Positions 17,518 through 25,408 of a stretch of DNA of 38,403 nt are shown piece after piece. The stretch is from Cytophagaceae bacterium (lineage in GTDB: Bacteria; Bacteroidota; Bacteroidia; Cytophagales; Flexibacteraceae): positions 1 through 38,403 of the forward strand of contig CANETC010000009.1 in NCBI GenBank assembly GCA_947441055.1, in the 5' to 3' direction. The notes under the pieces were generated by a model that ran no database searches, was not told the origin of the DNA, and saw nothing but the letters and a program-made list of their open reading frames with translations. Made by a program: the position numbers and the translations under genes. The stretch's first letter is position 1. Every line of letters begins with the position of its first letter.

Positions 17518-17674
17518 GATTCCGCATTAGAGGTTCGTTATGAGGGGCTAAAGTGCAAAAAATCAGAGCCTTATATTCGAAATTCGTAGCAGCGCTACGG
17601 ATACAGAAGATAAGGCTGCGAAGTTCCTGATTTAAAGCAATTTAGACACGGAATAGAATTTCTAATGCGGATTC
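17518..17674. repeat. 157-bp imperfect palindrome (MITE-like or structured repeat)
   Basis: Several inverted pairs nest around one centre near 17592: CCGCATTAGA (17522-17531) with TCTAATGCGG (17661-17670), CTAAAGTGC with GCAATTTAG, AAATCAG with CTGATTT, AGCCTTAT with ATAAGGCT, and CGTAGC with GCTACG. The order and spacing are symmetrical, so the whole region could fold into one long interrupted hairpin. The right arm includes the last codons and the TAG stop of the TerC-family gene (17662). No transposase is nearby, so it could be a non-autonomous element, a REP-type repeat or a structured 3' UTR. Confidence 0.7.
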
Positions 17675-18729
17675 TGGGTTTGTGCCTTATGGATTTTCTT
17701 CTTCGGAAATGCCAAAGAAGCCAAAATGCTAATGGCTAGAATACTCACAATTACAATCAGTGAGTGTGAATTGTTAAAGCCAATTTCATGAAGCCAATGG
17801 TGGGCAAGCATCTTCACTCCAATAAAGGTTAACAACAAAGCCAAACCTAGTTTTAGGTAATGGAAGATGTGCAGAATGTTTGCCAGAAAGAAAAACATGG
17901 AACGCAATCCGAGAATTGCGAAAATGTTGGAAAAGAAAACCAGGTATGGATCCTTGGTAACAGCAAATACGGCAGGAACGGAATCCACTGCAAAAATCAA
18001 ATCAGTGAATTCAATAATCATCAACACAACAAACAGGGGTGTTGCTACCAGCTTTCCATTTTTACGGATGAAAAAATTCTCACCCACATATTTTGGAAAT
18101 ACGGGCAGAAAGCGGGAAATGAATTTTAATATCGGATGATTTTCAGTTTCGATGCTGTCTTTTTCGTCATTCTCAAAAAACATCTTGATGCCGGTATATG
18201 CGAGGAAAGCACCGAACACATACATAATCCATCCAAACTTGGCCAGTAGTGCCGACCCAATGAAAATAAAGGTGCAACGCAGAATTACCGCCCCGATAAT
18301 TCCCCAAAATAGAATTTTCTTAAAATACTTTTCCCTTACGCCGAAGGATGTGAAAATGAGAATAATTACAAATATGTTGTCTACCGATAAGGCATATTCT
18401 ACCAAGTAGCCCGTGATAAATTCTAGGGACATATTGTCCCGATACAATTGCAGACTTTCAACATAATCATTGGTAAGGACAACCGGACTCGCAAATTTTT
18501 TCTGCAAGTGCTGCAGGTCCTTCAACGAATTTATGCCGTGGATAAGGTCTCCGTGTCTATCAATGATAAAATAAAAACCAATGGCACACAAAATCCAAAC
18601 AAAGGACCATGAGGCAGCTTCCTTAAAACTTACCGGTTTGTTTTTGGCGCTGAAAACACCAAGGTCCAGAAAAATCATCAGTGCAATGAAGACCAGGAAG
18701 GAAATAAAAAACAGGATTTCGTTGCTCAT
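17662..18729 (-). CDS. TerC/Alx family membrane protein
   Basis: A 355-residue inner-membrane protein of the TerC family with about eight or nine helices. Two related acidic motifs within helices, EYALSVDNIFVI and EFTDLIFAVDSVPAV, are the family hallmark and form the metal path. E. coli Alx and B. subtilis relatives export manganese and some relatives give tellurite tolerance, so manganese or divalent metal export is the likely role. No yybP-ykoY riboswitch is evident upstream. The last codons and the stop lie in the right arm of the 17518-17674 palindrome. The gene is monocistronic and divergent from hemF. Confidence 0.92.
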   Translation of the reverse strand: MSNEILFFISFLVFIALMIFLDLGVFSAKNKPVSFKEAASWSFVWILCAIGFYFIIDRHGDLIHGINSLKDLQHLQKKFASPVVLTNDYVESLQLYRDNMSLEFITGYLVEYALSVDNIFVIILIFTSFGVREKYFKKILFWGIIGAVILRCTFIFIGSALLAKFGWIMYVFGAFLAYTGIKMFFENDEKDSIETENHPILKFISRFLPVFPKYVGENFFIRKNGKLVATPLFVVLMIIEFTDLIFAVDSVPAVFAVTKDPYLVFFSNIFAILGLRSMFFFLANILHIFHYLKLGLALLLTFIGVKMLAHHWLHEIGFNNSHSLIVIVSILAISILASLAFPKKKIHKAQTQNPH

Positions 18730-18926
18730 GAAGGAAACGTATTCGGAAGGCGTTTTGAAAGTTTGACAAAGAAATGGTGTTTTTCTGTAATCGAAGGGAG
18801 TAATTGGATGTTCGATTAAAATTTCTAGAAACGTTGGTCGCCAATTTTATCGAATCAAGCTTTGGGCAAGTTTTTTTGTTGAATTTTGTCCCGAATTTCA
18901 AATATCTGGAATTGTAAGATTTGAAT

Positions 18927-19820
18927 ATGGAACGGAAGGAGATTGTTGAAAGCTGGTTCAGAAAATTGCAATCAAGCATCATTGAGGCCCTGGAAACCGA
19001 GGACGGAAATGGTCGGTTTGGCACCGAAATTTGGGAAAGGCCAGGTGGCGGTGGGGGAGTAACCCGCCTTCTTACGGATGGCAATGCAATTGAGAAAGGG
19101 GGCGTTAATTTCTCGGCAGTTTTTGGTGCAACGCCTGAGCCAGTGAAGGCGAATTTTAAGACCGAGGCTGAAGAGTTTTTTGCGTCTGGAGTTTCTATCG
19201 TGATTCACCCACACAATCCATTTGTGCCCATCATCCACATGAATGTTCGCTATTTTGAACTTTCAGATGGAAATGCCTGGTTTGGTGGTGGCATTGATCT
19301 CACCCCTGTCTATGTTTTTGAGGAGGATGCCTTGTTTTTTCATGGTCGCTTGAAAGAAGTTTGCGACCGATTCGATTCCTCCTGGTATCAGCGTTTTAAA
19401 GAAAATGCCGACCGTTATTTTACCATCAAGCATCGACGGGAAACCCGTGGGATCGGTGGTGTTTTTTATGACCATCTATCGGCAAAACAAGATTCTGATT
19501 TTGATAGACTTTGGGAATTTACACAGGCTGTAGGATCTGCATTTGCACCTGCTTATACAAATCTTATGGCGAAACGAAAGCACACGCATTGGGGTGAAGA
19601 TCACAAGCAATGGCAATTGCATCGAAGGTCAAGGTATGTGGAGTTTAATCTGGTTTACGATGCAGGCACAAAGTTTGGCCTTGAGACCAATGGCCGAACG
19701 GAATCTATCCTGATGAGTTTACCTCCGCTTGCACGCTGGGAAAGTAATTACGCACCCGAACCTGGTTCTCCAGAAGCCCTTAGCCAGGCATTTTTTGATA
19801 AGTCTGCCGATTGGTTTTAG
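18927..19820 (+). CDS. hemF: oxygen-dependent coproporphyrinogen III oxidase
   Basis: Converts coproporphyrinogen III to protoporphyrinogen IX with oxygen, in haem synthesis. The 297 residues carry GGGGGVTR (40-47), VNFSAVFG, the substrate-site block ELSDGNAWFGGGIDLTPVY and the block TRGIGGVFYDHL. The length fits. The ATG at 18927 was preferred to a TTG two codons earlier. Its product feeds haem into the oxidase encoded at the window start. Its terminator at 19836-19866 is shared with the convergent PpiD-like gene. Confidence 0.97.
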   Translation: MERKEIVESWFRKLQSSIIEALETEDGNGRFGTEIWERPGGGGGVTRLLTDGNAIEKGGVNFSAVFGATPEPVKANFKTEAEEFFASGVSIVIHPHNPFVPIIHMNVRYFELSDGNAWFGGGIDLTPVYVFEEDALFFHGRLKEVCDRFDSSWYQRFKENADRYFTIKHRRETRGIGGVFYDHLSAKQDSDFDRLWEFTQAVGSAFAPAYTNLMAKRKHTHWGEDHKQWQLHRRSRYVEFNLVYDAGTKFGLETNGRTESILMSLPPLARWESNYAPEPGSPEALSQAFFDKSADWF

Positions 19821-19835
19821 GAAATAGTCGCAAAA

Positions 19836-19866
19836 CGAAAAAACCCGCCAATCAGCGGGTTTTCCT
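19836..19866. terminator. bidirectional terminator between hemF and ppiD-like gene
   Basis: CCCGC and GCGGG flank a six-base loop. There are six A's to the left, which form a T-run on the minus strand, and TTTT to the right. It serves both convergent genes. Confidence 0.85.
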
Positions 19867-19886
19867 GGTATTTATAAGGACTAAGA

Positions 19887-21989
19887 TTACATGAATTTCA
19901 CCCTATTGTCTTTTACCTTCTTCACCTCTTTAAGAGCTTCGGTAATGTAGTACTGACCACGGCTTACATATTTCTGCTCCAATTGAGTTTTGTAAGAGGA
20001 GTAGTCCTTTGTAGCTGGTGCAGGTGTGAAGTTTGTCATCATCAATACGCCAACACCGCTTTCGCCGGTAAATGGCTTTGTAACTGCATTCGGCTTGAGG
20101 CCCATCGCTTTACCTACTGCGATTGGGTCATATCCAAAATCAGCAAGGTTGGATGCACTTAAGGTGATGCCCATTGCCTGGTTGTTCACAGCCCCAGCAC
20201 CATAAGCGCTAGCCATTTCTTTTGGGGTTTTTCCTTTCAGCTTGGCTACCATGATGGCAGCTTTCTTTTCTTTTAAAAGGCCAGCTTTTACAATGTCTTT
20301 TACATCTTCAAGCTTGGCTTCACCTTCAGTAGTTTCGCTTTTTTTCATGGCCACTACATAACGATCGTTGAATTCAGAAAGTCTGGTTTCTCCAATTTTA
20401 GATTCGTCCGAGAATGCCCAGATTACAAGGCCTCTTGCGTCTGCAATGTCATTTACATAGGCAGAGCTTTTCTGAAGCATGTTGGCTGTCATCTTTACGA
20501 GTTTACCAGATTTTTTTGCCAGTGTATCAAGGGAAGCAAGGTCTGTAATTTTGCTCTTGAACTCATTGGCCTCACGGTAAATATTTTCTTTTGTTCTGTC
20601 ACCAGCGCTGATGTTTCTGGCGATGTTGGCAACTTTAAATTTAAGGTTGGTCTTTGGTTCTGTAACCTTGATAATGTGGTAGCCAAAATCTGTTTCAACC
20701 ACATCGGCCAACAGACCTTTGCCAGGATTATCGAAAACAGCTTTTTCGAACGGCTTTACCATTCTGTTCTCACCAAACCAGCCAAGATCTCCACCTTGGG
20801 ATGCAGTTCCGTCGGTTCCAAATTGCCTGGCCATTTCCTCAAATGATTCTCCTTTCTTAATTCTCGCAAGAACTGCAAGCGCACGAGATTTTGCACCAGC
20901 CTTGGCAGTATCAGATGGACCACTGGTTTTGAAAAGGATATGGGATGCCTTGGCGAAATAACCACCTTCGTTTACGCGGTCAATCAGTTTGTACATTGTG
21001 TAAGTTGCACCAGAAAGGAATGGTCCGTAAACCTGTCCTTTCTTCAAAGAGTCTGGATTTCCGCTGATGTCTTTTGGAAGGTCGCCAATGCTCACGCTTT
21101 TATACGCCTCTGTTCCATCGGATTTGGATTTTGCATAAGCGGTGTCGTTCTCAGCAGTTAAAAATTCTTCTTTTAGGCGGGCAAGTTCCTCCTGAAAAAA
21201 AGCAGAATCTTCGGCACTTGGCTGCACCATAAATTGAACGTAGTCCAAAGTGCGGGTGTCCTGAGACTTGTATTTGTATTGAAACCGCTTGAGGTAATCC
21301 TGAAGCTCTTCATCTGATACTTTAATGCTTGAATCCGGTATGGAAGAAAACGGAACAAAAAGAACATCCAAATCTGCCTTGGCTGTCTGGCTTTCATATT
21401 CTCTTTTTGCTTCTGCCGTTGTGATGTAATTGGTTTTGGTAAGCAAGGCTTCGAATTTCGTCCTCAAACGATCATCTGGAAGTTTGGCTTCGAAATTATA
21501 CCAGGCAGCTTTTTGTTGTGGCTGGGCTTTGTCAATATTTTTAAGGAAGTTGATGACAAGGCTCTTGTCAAACTCCTTTGTGTCTTGATTTACAAAGGTT
21601 GATTTAATGGCCGAGTGCACATTTTCACCCTGAACCATATCCACCTTTTCGTCATCGGAAATGGTAACTCCGGCACCTTCTGCTTCTTCCCTATATACTT
21701 TGTTGAAGATTAGCTGATTCCAGGCCTGTTCGCGAATGCTCTGCATTTCCTGTTCTCCTGGGTTTTTACCCTGCTGAACAAAGAAATCGTACTCGAGGCG
21801 CGCAATTTCATTTTGAAGATCTTCAAGGCTTATGTCCTCACCGTTGATTTCACCAACGATTTGCTTTCCACCGAAAATATTTGAGTTGGGTGTAAGAAGG
21901 TCACTTCCTACTACGAATAGTCCCAGAGAAACTGCTACAATGCCAACGGCCAGTCCGGCTCGTTCTCTGATTTTGGTAATGATTGCCAT
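19887..21989 (-). CDS. PpiD/SurA-type peptidyl-prolyl isomerase
   Basis: A 700-residue periplasmic folding factor anchored by one N-terminal helix (about 12-30). A SurA/PpiD-type N-terminal chaperone region (about 40-240) is followed by one parvulin domain (346-445, with KASHILFK, GGDLGWFGENRMVKPFEKA and FGYHIIKV). The C-terminal half is a helical and beta extension without a second recognisable parvulin domain. It probably helps outer-membrane and secreted proteins to fold, such as the barrel and T9SS cargo nearby. A small lipoprotein gene lies 108 bases upstream on the same strand. Confidence 0.9.
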   Translation of the reverse strand: MAIITKIRERAGLAVGIVAVSLGLFVVGSDLLTPNSNIFGGKQIVGEINGEDISLEDLQNEIARLEYDFFVQQGKNPGEQEMQSIREQAWNQLIFNKVYREEAEGAGVTISDDEKVDMVQGENVHSAIKSTFVNQDTKEFDKSLVINFLKNIDKAQPQQKAAWYNFEAKLPDDRLRTKFEALLTKTNYITTAEAKREYESQTAKADLDVLFVPFSSIPDSSIKVSDEELQDYLKRFQYKYKSQDTRTLDYVQFMVQPSAEDSAFFQEELARLKEEFLTAENDTAYAKSKSDGTEAYKSVSIGDLPKDISGNPDSLKKGQVYGPFLSGATYTMYKLIDRVNEGGYFAKASHILFKTSGPSDTAKAGAKSRALAVLARIKKGESFEEMARQFGTDGTASQGGDLGWFGENRMVKPFEKAVFDNPGKGLLADVVETDFGYHIIKVTEPKTNLKFKVANIARNISAGDRTKENIYREANEFKSKITDLASLDTLAKKSGKLVKMTANMLQKSSAYVNDIADARGLVIWAFSDESKIGETRLSEFNDRYVVAMKKSETTEGEAKLEDVKDIVKAGLLKEKKAAIMVAKLKGKTPKEMASAYGAGAVNNQAMGITLSASNLADFGYDPIAVGKAMGLKPNAVTKPFTGESGVGVLMMTNFTPAPATKDYSSYKTQLEQKYVSRGQYYITEALKEVKKVKDNRVKFM

Positions 21990-22097
21990 TGATCTGTTTT
22001 AGAAAAAGGAGTGCAAAGAAAGTCGAATGAATGCTCAATACCAAACCAAAATCAGTGGCTTTGCAGAGACTTCAATAAATACATCAAATAAAGTATC

Positions 22098-22250
22098 TCA
22101 GCAGTCTTTTACTGGACAGGGAATTGGGCCGCTTTTGGGAATCTTTCTGCCTTTTTGAAGGCCGTTGGACTGACTTACCCTACAGGCAGAAAGTGAAAAG
22201 ACGACAAGCATTAAAAATGCGATTTTCCTAAAAACAATCCTGTTCATCAT
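22098..22250 (-). CDS. small lipoprotein with CPVKDC C-terminus
   Basis: An ORF of 49 or 50 codons (ATG at 22247 or 22250, TGA at 22098). The product has a basic N-terminus, a hydrophobic core and the lipobox LSAC, giving a lipidated cysteine near residue 21-22. The mature part is about 28 residues, Lys/Arg-rich, and ends CPVKDC. A classical lipoprotein signal in such a short frame is strong evidence that it is real. The paired terminal cysteines suggest metal or disulfide chemistry, but I do not know the family with certainty. A -7 box (TATTTTTG) lies 22 bases upstream. It is easily missed because of its length. Confidence 0.75.
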   Translation of the reverse strand: MMNRIVFRKIAFLMLVVFSLSACRVSQSNGLQKGRKIPKSGPIPCPVKDC

Positions 22251-22272
22251 TGACAATCTTATTTCCTTTCCA

Positions 22273-22280
22273 CAAAAATA
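22273..22280 (-). promoter_or_regulatory. -7 element of the small lipoprotein promoter
   Basis: The minus strand reads TATTTTTG, a perfect TAnnTTTG box, 22 bases upstream of the first ATG. No -33 TTG is clear. Confidence 0.45.
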
Positions 22281-22349
22281 GGATTAATAAAAAGGTTTTA
22301 CGGAAAATCTCCTAACCGAAGTCTTTCATCGATATTTAAATCAGAGACT

Positions 22350-22357
22350 TATATTTG
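22350..22357 (+). promoter_or_regulatory. -7 element of the surface lipoprotein promoter
   Basis: TATATTTG followed by CAC, identical to the box before the GlmU-like gene, lies 33 bases before the ATG at 22391. The -33 region has only a TTTC at 22324-22327. Confidence 0.55.
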
Positions 22358-22390
22358 CACTAAGTTTATAAACAACCAATTTTTAACAAA

Positions 22391-23299
22391 ATGAAAATCA
22401 ACGCACAAAGTTTTATCTGGCTTCTATTTGCCGGGCTTATCGGATTTAGTTCATGTTCTTCTGATGAAGAAACTGTCCCTTCTCCGACCTTAACATTTAC
22501 GCTCAATGGTGCCACCGCTGGGAGTTTCAATTCTGGCGAGACAATTGAATTCAAGATGGATTTAAATGCAGCCAATGATTTTACTTCCTTGAAAGGTACC
22601 TTGGTTTACACCAAATCTGATAATTCATCAACAACCGTAACCATCAAGGATGCCAACAATGCTGACAAATCCATGGATTACACTAAGAATTCTGATATTA
22701 CTACTTCCTACAAAGGAACCAAAATTGTGAAAGTAGCAATTCCTGCTGATGCAAAAGTTGGCGCTGAATGGACCATTACTGTTTCATCTGCTACTTCTGG
22801 TGGATCTACATCTGCTATTTTCAAAGGAAAGGTGGTTAATACCTGGACTGCAAAACTTATGGGAGCTCAAAACAATGCCAATGGTTCATATTTTAAATCT
22901 TCAACTGGTGAAGTTTTGAGTGGTTCCAATGCAAGTTCAGCGCCAGCTGGTGTCGATATTACTTATGCTGCGATCGGTTCACCTTTGGCTTTTCCAATCA
23001 TTTTATCTTACAGCCAGCGCTCAGCTGAAGGACTTTCAAATGTTCCTGCAGGTGCAGAAAAGACTTATTTTGTTGAGACAACTTTAGTACCTGCAGATTT
23101 TCTATCTGCTACAAAGTCTTGGACAAGTTGTTTTGCTAATGCAATGCCAACTAGCACAAGCCCACAGAAAGTAACCATTGCGAAAGACAAAATTTTTGCT
23201 TTCAAAAATGCTGCAGGAAAGATGGGCCTAATTCATATCCAGGATGTGGTTGATGGCATTGATGGCTCAGTAACCATTAATGTGAAGGCTGAAAATTAA
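22391..23299 (+). CDS. predicted surface-exposed lipoprotein
   Basis: A 302-residue protein with a lipoprotein signal peptide ending FSSC (Cys22). The mature end CSSDEET matches the acidic lipoprotein export signal that places Bacteroidota lipoproteins on the cell surface. The first half (about 30-150) looks like an Ig-like beta-sandwich rich in Thr and Ser, with alternating hydrophobic strands. The second half is not recognised. It has no catalytic motif and is transcribed alone, with its own promoter box and terminator. Adhesion or ligand binding is possible but unproven. Confidence 0.82.
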   Translation: MKINAQSFIWLLFAGLIGFSSCSSDEETVPSPTLTFTLNGATAGSFNSGETIEFKMDLNAANDFTSLKGTLVYTKSDNSSTTVTIKDANNADKSMDYTKNSDITTSYKGTKIVKVAIPADAKVGAEWTITVSSATSGGSTSAIFKGKVVNTWTAKLMGAQNNANGSYFKSSTGEVLSGSNASSAPAGVDITYAAIGSPLAFPIILSYSQRSAEGLSNVPAGAEKTYFVETTLVPADFLSATKSWTSCFANAMPTSTSPQKVTIAKDKIFAFKNAAGKMGLIHIQDVVDGIDGSVTINVKAEN

Positions 23300-23316
23300 T
23301 TCACCATTTCTTATCA

Positions 23317-23349
23317 AAAAAATCCCGCTGAAAGGCGGGATTTTTTTTG
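23317..23349 (+). terminator. terminator of the surface lipoprotein gene
   Basis: AATCCCGC pairs with GCGGGATT around a six-base loop and is followed by a run of eight or more T. It is a strong plus-strand terminator. Confidence 0.9.
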
Positions 23350-23830
23350 TGCCCATCAGTAATCAAATAAGATTCATTGAATTTTATACTCTTCAAAAAA
23401 GTGGCTATGGCTCGCAGCGGCTATAAGTTAAGTACGGTTTTGTAATAAGAAAACTTGTAATAAATTTTTTCTATTACAAAGATTCCTATTACAACTTTGT
23501 AATAAGAAAACCTGTAATAAATTTTTTCTATTACAAACATTCCTATTACAAAATAGGAATCGAAAAAAATCCGGTCTCATTGTCCTTCATCTGTCCTTTG
23601 TCTTGCTAAGCAGGGACGACCAATTTGTCTGGGACTCTGTGCCGCAATGCCTTCAACATTTATGGCTTACCGCCGAAAGGTAAATTCCTCCACCAGGAAG
23701 GAGGCTGGGAAATCTAATTTCTTGGCTAAAAATAAGGGTGTATTCTCCCTCAGCTTGCACACTTTTCTGAACACCATCTAGAATTTGGACATGCTTATCG
23801 ATTTAATGGTTGAGAAAGGTATGGACAAAA
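23350..23830. other. gene-free stretch with a repeat array
   Basis: No ORF here has family features. The first part contains the palindromic array at 23440-23560. The second part (23577-23830) has an open frame of roughly 75 codons containing a weak ATG, but it shows no recognisable protein; it could be decayed coding sequence or regulatory DNA. Terminators enclose the stretch on both sides. Confidence 0.5.
23440..23560. repeat. 57-bp tandem repeat of a nested palindrome (TTGTAATA/TATTACAA array)
   Basis: Two tandem 57-base units start at 23440 and 23497. In each, TTGTAATA occurs twice with starts 15 apart, then its reverse complement TATTACAA twice, also 15 apart. Sites: 23440, 23455, 23472, 23487, then 23497, 23512 (CTGTAATA), 23529, 23544. 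A further hairpin, ATTCCTAT with ATAGGAAT (23539-23560), closes the array. The symmetry would suit cooperative protein binding, one or two structured RNAs, or cruciform DNA. Confidence 0.85.
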
Positions 23831-23833
23831 AAA

Positions 23834-23851
23834 ATCCCGCGAAAGCGGGAT
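23834..23851 (-). terminator. terminator of the Hc1-like gene
   Basis: ATCCCGC (23834-23840) and GCGGGAT (23845-23851) form a hairpin with a GAAA loop. On the minus strand it is followed by a run of T (AAAAAAAA at 23827-23834). It lies 30 bases after the stop of the minus-strand gene. Confidence 0.85.
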
Positions 23852-23880
23852 TTAAATTTCTGTAGAACAGAAGGGAAGGA

Positions 23881-24060
23881 TTATTTTCCTTCGTTCTTCT
23901 TGTTCTGAACCTGAGAGCGGATGTCCTGGGCCAGAACTTTCATGTCCTGCATTCCTTTGCGGACACGGGTTCCTGCTGCCTGGTTCTCTTTGTTGTAGAA
24001 CTTGTCAAAGTCACCTTCGAGGGACATAACGAGGTTCTTCAGTTCGTCAAATCTGTTCAT
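23881..24060 (-). CDS. Hc1-like small histone (histone H1 family, Bacteroidota)
   Basis: A 59-residue soluble protein (ATG at 24060, TAA at 23881), largely helical and charged, with the segments EGDFDKFYNKENQAAGTRVR and KGMQDMKVLAQDIRSQ. I recognise it as the short histone-H1/Hc1-like family that is nearly universal in Bacteroidota. It is a probable nucleoid-associated protein, although DNA binding has seldom been tested. It lacks the long Lys/Ala-rich tail of chlamydial Hc1. It is single-gene, with its own strong terminator. Confidence 0.85.
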   Translation of the reverse strand: MNRFDELKNLVMSLEGDFDKFYNKENQAAGTRVRKGMQDMKVLAQDIRSQVQNKKNEGK

Positions 24061-24166
24061 GAATTTTTTTTGTTTGAGGGTAAACCTATTTGGTCTATCG
24101 GTGGAACATTATTTCCTGCAATCTTTTCGAAAAAAAACAGCCTTTCCAAAAAAAAATGTGAAAATT

Positions 24167-25408
24167 TTATAAAACAGCGTATTCAGATGAGATATACTCA
24201 TTGTTACGGAGCTTCACATAAATCTCTTCAAGGGCTTTTACGGTGATTTCTATGTCAGATTCTGTATGTAATGCAGTGGGAATCAGTCTTAAAATAATAA
24301 GACCCTTAGGAATTACCGGGTAGCACACGGGCGAACAAAAAAGTCTGTAATTTTCTCGGAGGTCAATGGCCAATTTTGCCACCTGATTCTCGTCGCATTT
24401 AAGGATTACAGGGGTAACAGGCGAACTTGTGGTGCCAATATTGAACCCTTTTTCCCTGAGTGAGCTCTGAAGTTTCGTGCAAATCTCCCAAAGCCGGTCC
24501 TTAAGTTCTGGTTTTGTGCGTAAAAGTTCAAGCCTTTTCAGCGCTCCGATTACCAGAGGCATGGGCAGTGATTTGGCAAAGATCTGAGAACGCATGTTGT
24601 AGCGCAGATAATCGATCACTTGCTCATCACTGGAAATAAAGGCTCCAATCGACGCCATACTTTTGGCAAAGGTTGAGAAATAGATGTCAATCCCATCCTG
24701 GCAACCTTGCGCTTCTCCAGTTCCGGCGCCGGTTTTACCCATAGTGCCGAATCCGTGTGCATCGTCTACCAAAAGCCGGAAACTGTATCGATCTTTCAAT
24801 TCAACAATTTCCTTGAGTTTGCCCTGATTTCCGGACATGCCGAAGACACCTTCGGTAATCACCATGATGGAACCTCCTGTTTCCTCAACAATTTTATTGG
24901 CGCGTTGCAATTGTTTTTCCAATCCGGCGATGTCGTTATGCGCAAAAACAAAACGCTTGCCGATGTGCATCCGGAGTCCGTCAAGAATACATGCATGCGA
25001 TTCTGCATCATACACCACAACATCGTGGCGGTCGAGTAGACAATCGATCGCAGACATGATTCCCTGATAACCAAAATTGAGCAAGTATGTGGCCTCTTTG
25101 CCTACAAATTCTGAAAGCTCAGCCTCAAGTTGCTCGTGGTAATCAGAATTGCCCGACATCATGCGGGCGCCCATTGGATAACCCAGACCAAATTTTGCTG
25201 AGGCGTCTGCATCTACTTTTCTTACCTCCGGATGGTTGGCAAGGCCCAGATAATTGTTTAGGCTCCAGTTAAGGATTTTTTTGCCTTTAAATTCCATGTA
25301 TGGACCAATTTCACCTTCCAGTTTCGGAAAAGTGAGATATCCGTGTGCCATTTTGGAATGTTTGCCGAGCGGCCCTCTGTTTTGAAGCAGTTTCTCAAAT
25401 AAATCCAC
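24167..25408 (-). CDS. PLP-dependent alpha-oxoamine synthase family acyltransferase
   Basis: A 413-residue fold-type I PLP enzyme of the AONS/serine palmitoyltransferase/KBL family. It condenses an amino acid with an acyl thioester. The PLP Lys lies in STFAKSMASIG (about 249), the aspartate in LVDDAHGFG (about 215-218) and the stacking His in ESHACILDG (about 138). Candidate products are biotin precursors, sphingoid bases or capnine-type sulfonolipid bases, which Bacteroidota make. No bio genes are nearby, so a lipid role is favoured. The GTG at 25408 was chosen because the upstream extension has no family residues and no ATG exists. It is divergent from the biotin carboxylase gene. Confidence 0.83.
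   Translation of the reverse strand: MDLFEKLLQNRGPLGKHSKMAHGYLTFPKLEGEIGPYMEFKGKKILNWSLNNYLGLANHPEVRKVDADASAKFGLGYPMGARMMSGNSDYHEQLEAELSEFVGKEATYLLNFGYQGIMSAIDCLLDRHDVVVYDAESHACILDGLRMHIGKRFVFAHNDIAGLEKQLQRANKIVEETGGSIMVITEGVFGMSGNQGKLKEIVELKDRYSFRLLVDDAHGFGTMGKTGAGTGEAQGCQDGIDIYFSTFAKSMASIGAFISSDEQVIDYLRYNMRSQIFAKSLPMPLVIGALKRLELLRTKPELKDRLWEICTKLQSSLREKGFNIGTTSSPVTPVILKCDENQVAKLAIDLRENYRLFCSPVCYPVIPKGLIILRLIPTALHTESDIEITVKALEEIYVKLRNNEYISSEYAVL

Larger units (their letters stand above)
21990..22390. other. intergenic region with a small gene and two promoters
   Basis: This 400-base gap holds the small lipoprotein gene at 22098-22250 (minus) and two divergent -7 boxes, at 22273-22280 (minus) and 22350-22357 (plus). 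The 108 bases between the small gene and the PpiD-like gene show no terminator and no structure. Confidence 0.6.

Noticed and set aside
17518..17674. tRNA or other standard RNA gene
   Set aside because: The long symmetrical hairpin does not form a cloverleaf and no standard RNA motif is seen.
22015..22097. Riboswitch or leader before the PpiD-like gene
   Set aside because: No conserved stem pattern is visible and the span lies between two genes on one strand.
23440..23560. CRISPR array
   Set aside because: The repeats are palindromic 8-mers without unique spacers of constant length and there are no cas genes.
23647..23781. Possible 44-codon gene
   Set aside because: No family, no signal, no promoter box or ribosome site seen; composition does not look coding.
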